Of a DNA stretch of 64,000 bases, positions 1 through 7,557 are shown one piece after another (position 1 is the stretch's first letter; every line of letters begins with the position of its first letter). The position numbers were made by a program, and so were the translations under genes. The notes below the pieces were generated by a model that searched no databases, was not told the DNA's origin, and worked only from the letters and a program-made list of their open reading frames with translations. This DNA is from Mycobacterium sp. GA-2829. Lineage in GTDB: Bacteria > Actinomycetota > Actinomycetes > Mycobacteriales > Mycobacteriaceae. The DNA is taken from assembly GCF_001499965.1 (NCBI RefSeq), contig NZ_LQIT01000012.1, positions 124,001 to 188,000 on the forward strand, given 5' to 3'.

Positions 1-597
1 GATCGCATTCACGGTGACGCCGTAGCGGCCCATCTCGGCGGCGGCCACCAGCGTCATCGCGGCGATGCCGGCCTTGGCCGCACTGTAATTCGCCTGGCCG
101 ACGCTGCCCTGCAGGCCGGCGCCGGAACTGGTGTTGACGATGCGGGCGTCGACGGTGTTGCCCGCCTTGGACTGTGCGCGCCAGTACGCGGCCGCGTGCT
201 TCATCGTGGCGAAGTGGCCCTTGAGGTGGACGGCGATGACCGCGTCGAACTCCTCTTCGCTGGTGTTGGCGAACATCCGATCGCGCACGATGCCCGCGTT
301 GTTGACCAGAACGTCGAGGCCGCCGAAGGAGTCGACGGCGGTCTGGATCAGCCCCTCGGCCTGCGCCCAGTCGGCGACGTTGGCGCCACTGGTGACGGCT
401 TCGCCACCGGCGGCGGTGATCTCGTCGACCACGCTCTGCGCGGCGCTGCCGCCACCGGCAGGTGAGCCGTCCAGACCCACGCCGATGTCGTTGACCACCA
501 CGCGCGCGCCTTCAGCGGCGAACGCCAGTGCGTGGGCGCGGCCGATGCCGCCACCCGCGCCCGTCACGATGACCACACGGCCGTCGAGCAGTCCCAT
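1..597 (-). CDS. SDR family oxidoreductase, Rv3548c-like (3' end cut by window)
   Basis: Short-chain dehydrogenase/reductase, predicted NAD(P)-dependent. The N-terminus has the Rossmann motif TGAGGGIG at residues 12-19, then the NNAG motif, and a catalytic YSAAK segment near the window edge with a serine-rich strand before it. The C-terminal part lies outside the window. It starts with ATG, 15 bases from the stop of the upstream SDR gene, so the two are probably co-transcribed from the KstR2-controlled promoter near 1400. In M. tuberculosis the pair Rv3549c-Rv3548c occupies this position beside echA20; its exact step in cholesterol breakdown is not something I can assign. Confidence 0.85.
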   Translation of the reverse strand, partial: MGLLDGRVVIVTGAGGGIGRAHALAFAAEGARVVVNDIGVGLDGSPAGGGSAAQSVVDEITAAGGEAVTSGANVADWAQAEGLIQTAVDSFGGLDVLVNNAGIVRDRMFANTSEEEFDAVIAVHLKGHFATMKHAAAYWRAQSKAGNTVDARIVNTSSGAGLQGSVGQANYSAAKAGIAAMTLVAAAEMGRYGVTVNAI

Positions 598-612
598 ATG
601 TGTTGTCTCCTC

Positions 613-1389
613 TTATCTCTTGATGTCGGCGGTGGTGGTCGACAGATAGTGCGGGGGTTCGCCACCGCCGTGCACCTCCAGCGACGCGCCACTGATGTAG
701 GAGGCGGCGTCGGAAGCGAGAAATGCTGTGGCCCAGCCGATGTCGGCGGGTTTGGCGAGCCGGCCCAACGGGACGTTGCGGGAGATCGCGGCGATCGAGT
801 CGGCGTCGCCGTAGAAGAGTTCGGACTGTTCGGTCTCGACCATGCCGACGACGACGGCGTTGACCCGCACCTTGGGCGCCCACTCGACGGCGAGCGTGGT
901 GGTCAGGTTCTCCATACCGGCCTTGGCCGCACCGTATGCCGCGGTGCCCGGGGTGGGCCGCCTGCCGCTGACACTGCTGATGTTGACGATCGATCCGCCC
1001 GAATCCTGTTGCTGCATGACGGCATTGGCGTGCGTGGACACCGAGAGCGCGCCGAGGAGGTTCAACTCGACGATCTTGCGCGTGAACTTCGCCGACGCCT
1101 CGGCCGCGAGCACGTACGGCGAACCGCCGGCGTTGTTGACCACCACGTCGAGGCGGCCGTGCGCAGCGACGATGCCGTCGACGAGCGCCTTGACCGAATC
1201 GTCGTCGCGGATGTCGCAGGAATGAAACTCATACGGGCTGCCCTCGACCGGCCGCCGTGCACACGTCACCACGGTGGCGCCCTGAGCTGCGAAGACGTCG
1301 CTGATTCCGGCGCCGACACCGCGCACACCGCCGGTCACCAGCACCACGCGCCCGTCGAGTCCGAGTTTGATTCCAGCGGCGTCGGTCAC
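613..1389 (-). CDS. SDR family oxidoreductase, Rv3549c-like
   Basis: A 258-residue short-chain dehydrogenase with the cofactor motif TGGVRGVG near residue 19, NNAGG, a serine-rich ISSVSG strand and the catalytic AYGAAK motif. The GTG start at 1389 lies 6 bases after TACGCT (1401-1396 on the minus strand), a typical mycobacterial leaderless promoter, and the KstR2 operator at 1405-1418 is 3 bases upstream of that hexamer. It is divergent from echA20, as in M. tuberculosis. The role in steroid degradation is inferred from position and the shared operator only. Confidence 0.88.
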   Translation of the reverse strand: MTDAAGIKLGLDGRVVLVTGGVRGVGAGISDVFAAQGATVVTCARRPVEGSPYEFHSCDIRDDDSVKALVDGIVAAHGRLDVVVNNAGGSPYVLAAEASAKFTRKIVELNLLGALSVSTHANAVMQQQDSGGSIVNISSVSGRRPTPGTAAYGAAKAGMENLTTTLAVEWAPKVRVNAVVVGMVETEQSELFYGDADSIAAISRNVPLGRLAKPADIGWATAFLASDAASYISGASLEVHGGGEPPHYLSTTTADIKR

Positions 1390-1404
1390 TGTGCTAGCGT
1401 ACCA

Positions 1405-1418
1405 AGCAAGTGCTTGCT
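1405..1418. promoter_or_regulatory. KstR2 operator between SDR gene and echA20
   Basis: AGCAAGTGCTTGCT fits the known KstR2 consensus AnCAAGnnCTTGnT at every fixed position, and the symmetry extends one base each side. It lies in the divergent promoter region, abutting the -10 hexamer of the minus-strand gene and about 27 bases before the echA20 start, so one bound repressor could block both directions until HIP-CoA releases it. Confidence 0.9.
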
Positions 1419-1444
1419 TAGGTAGTCACCCCCAGGAGCCAGGA

Positions 1445-2203
1445 ATGCCGATCACGTCCAAGACCGTGGAACCGGGCATCGTCTCGGTCACCGTCGACTA
1501 CCCACCCGTCAACGCGATCCCGTCGCGCGGCTGGTTCGAACTCGGCGACGCGATCACCGCCGCGGGCCGCGACCGCAGCACCCACGTGGTGATCCTGCGG
1601 GCCGAGGGCCGCGGCTTCAACGCCGGCGTCGACATCAAGGAGATGCAGAACACCGAGGGCTTCACCGCGCTCATCGACGCCAATCGCGGCTGCTTCCACG
1701 CCTTCCGCGCGGTCTACGAGTGCGAAGTCCCCGTGGTCGCCGCGGTCAACGGCTTCTGCGTGGGCGGCGGCATCGGCCTGGTCGGCAACGCCGACGTCAT
1801 CGTCGCCTCCGACGACGCCAAATTCGGCCTGCCCGAGGTGGAAAGGGGTGCGCTCGGCGCGGCCACGCACCTGTCGCGGCTGGTGCCCCAGCACATGATG
1901 CGGCGGCTGTTCTTCACCGCGGCCACGGTCAGCGCCGACACCCTGCACCACTTCGGATCAGTGCACGAGGTGGTGCCGCGCGCCGAACTCGACGAGTCCG
2001 CACTGCGGGTGGCCCGCGACATCGCCGCCAAGGACACCCGGGTGATCCGTGCCGCCAAGGAGGCTCTCAACCTGATCGACGTCCAGCACGTCAACTCGAG
2101 TTACCGCATGGAACAGGGCTTCACGTTCGAGCTGAACCTCGCGGGTGTGTCGGATGAGCACCGGGACGCGTTCGCCGGGACATCGAAGGGTGACCAGAAA
2201 TGA
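1445..2203 (+). CDS. echA20: EchA20, enoyl-CoA hydratase-fold steroid ring hydrolase
   Basis: A 252-residue crotonase-family protein. Family knowledge places EchA20 at the hydrolytic opening of ring D of the HIP-derived CoA thioester, giving the substrate of IpdAB. Crotonase features seen: an oxyanion-hole strand with GFNAGVDI (residues 58-64) and VNGFCVGGG (101-109), followed by GLPEVERGALG. The ATG at 1445 was chosen because an AGGAG-type ribosome site precedes it and the length matches the family; an upstream in-frame ATG would extend into the KstR2 operator. It overlaps ipdA by ATGA, heading echA20-ipdA-ipdB-ipdC. Confidence 0.92.
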   Translation: MPITSKTVEPGIVSVTVDYPPVNAIPSRGWFELGDAITAAGRDRSTHVVILRAEGRGFNAGVDIKEMQNTEGFTALIDANRGCFHAFRAVYECEVPVVAAVNGFCVGGGIGLVGNADVIVASDDAKFGLPEVERGALGAATHLSRLVPQHMMRRLFFTAATVSADTLHHFGSVHEVVPRAELDESALRVARDIAAKDTRVIRAAKEALNLIDVQHVNSSYRMEQGFTFELNLAGVSDEHRDAFAGTSKGDQK

Positions 2204-3078
2204 GCGACAAGACAACGAGTCTCGACGAGGCCGTCGCGTCGATCGAGAGCGGGATGACGATCGGTCTCGGCGGGTGGGGTTCGCGCCGCAAACCGATGGC
2301 GTTCATCAGGGCGCTGCTGCGCACCGATGTCACCGACCTGACCGTGGTCACCTACGGCGGACCGGACCTCGGCCTGCTGTGCTCGGCGAACAAGGTCAAG
2401 CGGGTGTACTACGGATTCGTCTCGCTGGACTCGCCGCCGTTCTACGACCCGTGGTTCGCCAAGGCGCGCACCAGCGGTGCGATCGAGGCCCGCGAGATGG
2501 ACGAGGGCATGCTCCGGTGCGGTCTGCAGGCCGCCGCGCAACGGTTGCCGTTCCTGCCGACCCGCGCCGGCCTCGGCAGCGACGTCCGCCGGTTCTGGGG
2601 CGACGAGCTCAAGACCGTGACGTCGCCGTATCCGACCGACGGCGGCCACGAGGAACTGATCGCGATGCCCGCGCTGAACCTCGACGTCGCACTGGTGCAC
2701 CTCAATCTCGGTGACGCGCAGGGCAATGCGGCCTACACCGGTATCGACCCCTACTTCGACGACCTGTTCCTGATGTCGGCGCAGCAGCGGCTGCTCAGCG
2801 TCGAAAAGGTGGTCTCCACCGAGGAACTCGTCAAATCCGTTCCGCCGCAGGCGCTGCTGATCAACCGGATGATGGTCGACGCCGTGGTCGAGGCGCCGGG
2901 TGGTGCGCACTTCACCACCGCCGAACCGGATTACCGCCGCGACGAGAAGTTCCAGCGGCATTACGCAGAGGCCGCGGGTTCGGAGGAGTCGTGGGCCGAG
3001 TTCGTCGCCACCTACCTGTCCGGCAGCGAGGACGACTACCAGGCCGCCGTGCGCAAGTTCAAGGAGCAGAACGCATGA
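2200..3078 (+). CDS. ipdA: IpdA, alpha subunit of COCHEA-CoA hydrolase
   Basis: A 292-residue protein of the class I CoA-transferase fold that, in this family, works as a hydrolase: IpdAB opens the last steroid ring of COCHEA-CoA. The glycine-rich IGLGGWGSRR near residues 21-30 and the EAREMDEGM segment (96-104) are visible; by position E102 probably corresponds to the catalytic glutamate reported for IpdA, an inference without alignment. It overlaps its neighbours on both sides by ATGA, consistent with translational coupling and a fixed subunit ratio. Confidence 0.93.
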   Translation: MSDKTTSLDEAVASIESGMTIGLGGWGSRRKPMAFIRALLRTDVTDLTVVTYGGPDLGLLCSANKVKRVYYGFVSLDSPPFYDPWFAKARTSGAIEAREMDEGMLRCGLQAAAQRLPFLPTRAGLGSDVRRFWGDELKTVTSPYPTDGGHEELIAMPALNLDVALVHLNLGDAQGNAAYTGIDPYFDDLFLMSAQQRLLSVEKVVSTEELVKSVPPQALLINRMMVDAVVEAPGGAHFTTAEPDYRRDEKFQRHYAEAAGSEESWAEFVATYLSGSEDDYQAAVRKFKEQNA

Positions 3079-3824
3079 CCGAACCGACCCGTGCCGAGGT
3101 ATGCGCCGTCGCCTGCGCCGAACTGTTCCGCGACGCCGGCGAGATCATGGTCAGCCCGATGGCGAACATGGTGTCGGTGGGTGCGCGCCTGGCCCGGCTG
3201 ACCTTCTCCCCCGACATCCTGCTGACCGACGGCGAAGCCCGGCTGCTGGCCGACACCCCCGCACTCGGCGCGACCGGCGCGATCGAGGGCTGGATGCCGT
3301 TCGGACGCGTCTTCGAGACGCTCTCCTGGGGTAGGCGCCATGTCGTGATGGGCGCCAACCAGATCGACCGGTACGGCAACCAGAACCTCTCGGCGTTCGG
3401 CCCGATCCAGCACCCGAAACGGCAGATGTTCGGGGTGCGCGGCGCCCCGGGCAACACGATCAACCACGCGACCAGCTATTGGGTCGGCGGGCACAGCAAG
3501 CGCGTGTTCGGCGAATCCGTCGACATCGTCTCCGGGATCGGCTGGGACAAGGTCGACGCCGACAACCCCGCCTACCGGTTCGTCAACGTGTTCCGCGTCG
3601 TGAGCAACCTCGGCGTCTTCGACTTCAACGGCCCCGACCACCAGATGCGCGCGGTGTCACTGCATCCGGGTGTCGAGGGCGCCGAGGTCGCCGAGAACAC
3701 CTCGTTCGAGGTGCACGGGCTGGACTCCGCCGAGCAGACCCGGCTGCCGTCCGACGAGGAACTGCGGCTCATCCGCGAGGTCATCGATCCGAAGTCCCTG
3801 CGGGACAAAGAGATACGAGCATGA
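3075..3824 (+). CDS. ipdB: IpdB, beta subunit of COCHEA-CoA hydrolase
   Basis: A 249-residue partner of IpdA with the CoA-transferase beta-subunit fold (INHATSYWVGGHS, GGHSKRVF and DFNGPDHQMRAVSLHPGV segments). The ATG at 3075 is part of an ATGA overlap with ipdA and gives the usual family length of about 250 residues; the longer in-frame opening upstream lies inside ipdA and is rejected. Function as the second half of the IpdAB heteromer is known for the family. Confidence 0.93.
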   Translation: MTEPTRAEVCAVACAELFRDAGEIMVSPMANMVSVGARLARLTFSPDILLTDGEARLLADTPALGATGAIEGWMPFGRVFETLSWGRRHVVMGANQIDRYGNQNLSAFGPIQHPKRQMFGVRGAPGNTINHATSYWVGGHSKRVFGESVDIVSGIGWDKVDADNPAYRFVNVFRVVSNLGVFDFNGPDHQMRAVSLHPGVEGAEVAENTSFEVHGLDSAEQTRLPSDEELRLIREVIDPKSLRDKEIRA

Positions 3825-4894
3825 CGTCGCGCCTGCGCACCGCGCTGACGGAACTGGTCGGCATCGAACATCCCGTGGTGCAGACCGGGATGGGCTGGGT
3901 GGCCGGGGCGCGGCTGGTGTCGGCGACCTCCAATGCGGGCGGGCTGGGCATCCTGGCGTCGGCCACCATGACGCTCGAGGAACTGCGGACCGCGGTGGCC
4001 AAGGTCAAGGCCGCCACCGACAAACCGTTCGGCATCAACATCCGCGCCGACGCCGGCGACGCCGATGAACGGGTCGACCTGCTCATCCGCGAGGGCGTCA
4101 AGGTCGCGTCGTTCGCGCTGGCACCCAAACCCGATCTCATCGCCAGACTCAAGGATGCGGGCGTCGTCGTCATCCCGTCGGTCGGCCTGGCCAAACACGC
4201 CAAGAAGGTCGCCGGCTGGGGTGCGGACGCGGTGATCGTCCAGGGCGGTGAGGGCGGCGGGCACACCGGCCCGATCGCGACGACACTGCTGTTGCCGTCG
4301 GTGCTCGACGCGGTGGCCGACACCGGGATGCCGGTGATCGCCGCGGGCGGCTTCTTCGACGGGCGCGGGCTCGCGGCGGCCCTGTCGTACGGCGCCGCGG
4401 GCGTCGCCATGGGCACCCGGTTCCTGCTGACCTCGGATTCGACCGTGCCCGACGCGGTCAAACAGCGCTACCTGCAGGCCGCCCTCGACGGCACCGTCGT
4501 CTCGACCCGCGTCGACGGTATGCCGCACCGTGTGCTGCGGACCGGCCTGGTCGAGAAGCTCGAGAGCGGTTCACCGGTCCGAGGTTTCGCCGCGGCCGTC
4601 GGGAACGCCCAGAAGTTCAAGAAGATGTCCGGGATGACCTGGCGTTCGATGGTCAAGGACGGGTTGGCGATGCGGCACGGCAAAGACCTGACGTGGTCCC
4701 AGGTGCTGATGGCGGCCAACACCCCGATGCTGTTGAAGGCCGGCCTGGTCGAGGGCAACACCGATGCCGGTGTGCTGGCGTCGGGTCAGGTCGCCGGCAT
4801 CCTCGACGATCTGCCGTCATGCGCGGAACTGGTCCCGTCGATCGTGGCGGACGCCGTCACCCATCTCAGGGCGGCAGCGGCACAGGTCACCTGA
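3821..4894 (+). CDS. ipdC: IpdC, flavin-dependent (NMO/2-nitropropane dioxygenase-like) oxidoreductase
   Basis: A 357-residue TIM-barrel flavoprotein related to nitronate monooxygenases and enoyl reductases. Seen motifs: VQTGMGWVAGARL at the N-terminus, the FMN phosphate-binding region GGEGGGHTGP, and AAGGFFDGRGLAAAL followed by GAAGVAMGTRF. In HIP catabolism IpdC is thought to act before ring D hydrolysis, together with the SDR IpdF. The ATG at 3821 overlaps the ipdB stop (ATGA). It ends the echA20 operon; fdxB, its neighbour in M. tuberculosis, is absent here. Confidence 0.9.
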   Translation: MTSRLRTALTELVGIEHPVVQTGMGWVAGARLVSATSNAGGLGILASATMTLEELRTAVAKVKAATDKPFGINIRADAGDADERVDLLIREGVKVASFALAPKPDLIARLKDAGVVVIPSVGLAKHAKKVAGWGADAVIVQGGEGGGHTGPIATTLLLPSVLDAVADTGMPVIAAGGFFDGRGLAAALSYGAAGVAMGTRFLLTSDSTVPDAVKQRYLQAALDGTVVSTRVDGMPHRVLRTGLVEKLESGSPVRGFAAAVGNAQKFKKMSGMTWRSMVKDGLAMRHGKDLTWSQVLMAANTPMLLKAGLVEGNTDAGVLASGQVAGILDDLPSCAELVPSIVADAVTHLRAAAAQVT

Positions 4895-4909
4895 CCGGGA
4901 GTGAAGTAC

Positions 4910-4938
4910 ATAGCTGAATTCCTCCTTGATTAAGCTAT
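4910..4938. promoter_or_regulatory. Inverted repeat and leaderless promoter ahead of satD
   Basis: The arms ATAGCTGAAT (4910-4919) and ATTAAGCTAT (4929-4938) form an imperfect 10-bp inverted repeat (9 of 10 pairs) with a 9-base spacer. The right arm runs into TATCGT (4936-4941), which is 6 bases before the satD ATG and fits a -10 hexamer for a leaderless transcript. Its placement suggests an operator; SatD's own C-terminal helix-turn-helix is one candidate ligand. The AT-rich content stands out against the surrounding GC-rich DNA. Confidence 0.5.
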
Positions 4939-4947
4939 CGTCTTCAT

Positions 4948-5580
4948 ATGGCGGTAGTTAAGCCGGGGACTTCAGTGGTTGCGACGGTGATCGGTGACGT
5001 GGTCGCCTCCCGGCGCGCGCCCGACCGGCGCGCCCTGCACCGTGTTCTCGGCGATGCGCTGACCGCCGGCGGATTCGCGTTCACGGTCGGCGACGAATTC
5101 CAGGGCACCCACCCGCACGTCGGCGCCGCGATCGACGCCGCGCTGGCCGTGCGCCTCGCCGTCGCACCCGAGATCGACATCCGCTTCGGCATCGGCTGGG
5201 GAGCCGTCGACGTCCTCGACGCCGACACCGGGATCCAGGACGGTCCCGGCTGGTGGGCCGCGCGGGAGGCCATCGAGTGGACCGCATCCGCCCAGCGCCA
5301 GCCGGGTCTGGCCGCGGTGCGCACGTCGTTCCGCCGGGCCGCAGACATCCCCGGTCCCGATGTCGACGCCGTCAACGCCGCCCTGTTGTGTCGGGACCAC
5401 CTGCTTGGATCGCTGGATGACCGATCCCTGCGAATCCTGAAGGGCCTGTTGAACCAGCACACGAAGAAAGACATCGCGGTTGCCGAGCAGATCAGCGCCT
5501 CGGCGGTGTCCCAGCGCGCGGGCCGCGACGGTCTCGACGTGCTCGTGTTGACGTCGACCTACCTGCGGGGTGTCCGATGA
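4948..5580 (+). CDS. satD: SatD family protein with possible cyclase-like fold and C-terminal HTH
   Basis: A 210-residue SatD-family protein; the name comes from a streptococcal acid-tolerance locus and its biochemistry is unsettled. Seen: VIGDVVASR (14-22), VGDEFQGT (47-54), RFGIGWG (79-85), WWAAREAIEW (102-111) and a C-terminal region (about 160-195) resembling a helix-turn-helix. The spacing of the D17 strand, the GDEF-like turn at 48-51 and the following R-x-G-I-G-x-G strand recalls the palm domain of class III nucleotide cyclases and GGDEF proteins; that resemblance is my inference. It lacks an obvious ribosome site and is probably leaderless. It overlaps the next gene by ATGA. Confidence 0.75.
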   Translation: MAVVKPGTSVVATVIGDVVASRRAPDRRALHRVLGDALTAGGFAFTVGDEFQGTHPHVGAAIDAALAVRLAVAPEIDIRFGIGWGAVDVLDADTGIQDGPGWWAAREAIEWTASAQRQPGLAAVRTSFRRAADIPGPDVDAVNAALLCRDHLLGSLDDRSLRILKGLLNQHTKKDIAVAEQISASAVSQRAGRDGLDVLVLTSTYLRGVR

Positions 5581-6110
5581 GCGCGCTGGCCGTGCTGCTC
5601 ATCGCAGTCGGCGTGGCCGACGTGTGCCGGCGAATCGCGCAGCGCCCGTGGCTGCCGGTCGCCGTCGTGATCGCCACCGTGGTCGGGTGTGCGCTGCTGG
5701 CCGGGCTGTGGCACCGCGGGGACCTCCCGCTGCTGGTGATCGCGCTCGTCGCCGGAGTCGCCTGGGAAGTGCTCGGCGCCCGGGCCGAACGCACCGGGGA
5801 CAGGCCGTGGGCGCCGCTGTTCGCGCTGGCCGGCGCCGCGCTCGCGCTGTCCATGCTGTCCGGGTGGGCGTCGACGGTCGGTGGACTGGTCGGCCGATGG
5901 GTGGAGTGGACGCAACTACCCGCCGTCGGCGCGGTCAGCCCCGACCGGCTGCTGATGGTCGTCGCCGTCGTGCTGCTGCAGTTGGTCACCGGTAACCAGT
6001 TGGTGCGGCTGGTGCTGGCCTCGGTCGGGGCGGTCAAACCCGCCGGGCAGCCGCAACCGTCCGACCGGCTCAAGGGCGGTCGGCTCCCGGCCCGATGGAG
6101 CGGTTGCTGA
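5577..6110 (+). CDS. SatD-associated membrane protein (DUF3307-like), N-terminal part of an apparently split gene
   Basis: A 177-residue, strongly hydrophobic protein with about four or five membrane segments. Its later part (VVLLQLVTGNQLVRLVL, then KPAGQPQPSDRLKGGRL) resembles the middle of the DUF3307 membrane proteins that often accompany satD; there the sequence normally runs on into a G-x-x-ERLLI segment. Here the frame is lost after GGRL and ends at 6110, while the expected continuation is encoded in another frame by the next ORF. One additional base near 6083-6092 would join the two into one protein of about 247 residues, so this is either a frameshift mutation, a sequencing error or a split gene. 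Confidence 0.65.
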   Translation: MSALAVLLIAVGVADVCRRIAQRPWLPVAVVIATVVGCALLAGLWHRGDLPLLVIALVAGVAWEVLGARAERTGDRPWAPLFALAGAALALSMLSGWASTVGGLVGRWVEWTQLPAVGAVSPDRLLMVVAVVLLQLVTGNQLVRLVLASVGAVKPAGQPQPSDRLKGGRLPARWSGC

Positions 6111-6319
6111 TCCTCGGGCTCGGACTGGCCGGACAGCTGGCGGCCGCCACCGCGGTCGTCGCCGCCAAGAGCATCATCCGGTTCCCGGAGATCAACGCGC
6201 AGAAGGCGAATGGCAACGGCGACTTGGGGATCGGCATCGACGAGGTGACCGAGTACTTCCTGGTCGGCAGCTTCGCCAGCTGGATCATCGCGCTCGGCGG
6301 GCTGGCCTTGGCGCAATAA
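6095..6319 (+). CDS. SatD-associated membrane protein (DUF3307-like), C-terminal part
   Basis: A 74-residue ORF overlapping the previous one by 16 bases in a different frame. It has two hydrophobic segments flanking a polar stretch; MERLLILGL, AAKSIIRFPEI and TEYFLVGSFASW match the C-terminal end of DUF3307-type proteins. Such a short piece alone would lack the rest of the family domain. It could still be translated by coupling from the ATG at 6095, but I favour it being the displaced 3' end of the preceding gene. Confidence 0.6.
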   Translation: MERLLILGLGLAGQLAAATAVVAAKSIIRFPEINAQKANGNGDLGIGIDEVTEYFLVGSFASWIIALGGLALAQ

Positions 6320-6365
6320 CGGCAATCGGCCTCGTCCGCTGCGCGTCCGTTCTTACACTCCCGGC

Positions 6366-7478
6366 ATGAAGACCAATGCGGCGATTCTGTGGGAGTTCGG
6401 CGGCGACTGGAGCATCGAGGAGATCGACCTCGACCCGCCCGGAGACGGTGAGGTCCTGGTGTCGTGGGAGGCCACCGGTCTGTGCCATTCCGACGAGCAC
6501 GTCCGCACCGGCGACCTGCCCGCCCCGCTCCCGCTGATCGGCGGTCACGAGGGTGCGGGCATCGTGCGGGAGGTCGGCCCCGGCGTCGTCGGTCTGGCAC
6601 CCGGCGACCACGTCGTCGCGTCGTTCCTACCCGCGTGCGGTCGGTGCCGGTTCTGCTCGACGGGCCACCAGAACCTCTGCGACCTCGGCGCGATGATCAT
6701 GACCGGCACGCAACTCGACGGCAGTTACCGTCGCCGCGTCCGCGGACAGGACGTCGGCGTCATGTCACTCGTCGGCACGTTCTCCCAGTACGGGACCGTG
6801 CCCGAGGCGTCCGTCGTCAAGATCGACGACGACCTCCCGCTGTCGCGGGCATGTCTGCTCGGCTGCGGTGTCACCACCGGATGGGGTTCGGCCGTCAACA
6901 CCGCCGACGTGCAGCCCGGCGACACCGTCGTCGTGATCGGTCTCGGCGGTATCGGCAGCGGTGCGGTGCAGGGTGCGCGGCTGGCCGGTGCGGAGAAGAT
7001 CGTCGTCGTCGACATCGTGGAGTCCAAGCGGGACATGGCTTTCCGGTTCGGCGCCACGCACTTCGCGACCTCGCTGGCCGAGGCCACCGCGCTGGTCGGC
7101 GAGATCACCCGCGGCGTCATGGCGGATTCGGCGATCCTGACCGTCGGCCTGCTGGAGGGGTCGATGATCGAGGATGCGCTCAACATCATTCGCAAGGGCG
7201 GGTCGGTGGTGGCCACCGCGATCGCGTCGATGACCGACACCACCGCCACCCTCGGCCTGATGATGTTCACGCTGTTCCAGAAGCGGCTGCTCGGCAGTCT
7301 CTACGGTGAGGCCAATCCGCGCGCCGACATCCCCCGGCTGCTGTCGCTCTACCGCGAGGGCAAGCTACTGCTCGATGAGACCGTCACCCACGAATACAAA
7401 CTCGCCGAGGTGAACGAGGGCTACGCGGATATGCGGGCGGGCCGCAACATCCGCGGCGTCATCCTGCACGACCACTGA
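6366..7478 (+). CDS. NDMA-dependent (mycofactocin-type) zinc alcohol dehydrogenase
   Basis: A 370-residue medium-chain alcohol dehydrogenase of the group named after Rxyl_3153, in which a tightly held NAD is recycled by NDMA in vitro and by mycofactocin in vivo (family knowledge). Catalytic-zinc residues are visible in GLCHSDEH and GGHEGAG; structural-zinc cysteines in ACGRCRFCSTGHQNLC; the nucleotide fold in GLGGIGSGAVQGA. The ATG at 6366 is 6 bases after TACACT (6354-6359), a leaderless promoter. It is monocistronic, converging on fadA6 across a strong hairpin. Its substrate cannot be read from sequence. Confidence 0.88.
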   Translation: MKTNAAILWEFGGDWSIEEIDLDPPGDGEVLVSWEATGLCHSDEHVRTGDLPAPLPLIGGHEGAGIVREVGPGVVGLAPGDHVVASFLPACGRCRFCSTGHQNLCDLGAMIMTGTQLDGSYRRRVRGQDVGVMSLVGTFSQYGTVPEASVVKIDDDLPLSRACLLGCGVTTGWGSAVNTADVQPGDTVVVIGLGGIGSGAVQGARLAGAEKIVVVDIVESKRDMAFRFGATHFATSLAEATALVGEITRGVMADSAILTVGLLEGSMIEDALNIIRKGGSVVATAIASMTDTTATLGLMMFTLFQKRLLGSLYGEANPRADIPRLLSLYREGKLLLDETVTHEYKLAEVNEGYADMRAGRNIRGVILHDH

Positions 7479-7490
7479 CCGAAGGCCGCG

Positions 7491-7549
7491 CGAGCAGACA
7501 CAGATTCGCGTTGAATCAGGCGAATTCGATGCGAATCTGTGTCTGCTCG
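7491..7549. terminator. Perfect 19-bp inverted repeat, likely bidirectional terminator
   Basis: The arm 7491-7509 (CGAGCAGACACAGATTCGC) is exactly reverse-complementary to 7531-7549, with a 21-base loop. It lies between the convergent alcohol dehydrogenase and fadA6 genes, 13 bases after one stop and 8 bases from the other. There is no U-tract, which is common for mycobacterial terminators. Palindromes built on GAGCAGACnC recur between genes of mycobacteria as far as I remember, so this may be a dispersed repeat copy. Confidence 0.7.
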
Positions 7550-7557
7550 GCGAAACG

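Noticed and set aside
4936..4947. A ribosome-binding site for satD
   Set aside because: The bases before the ATG (TCTTCAT) have no purine-rich site; a leaderless start fits better.
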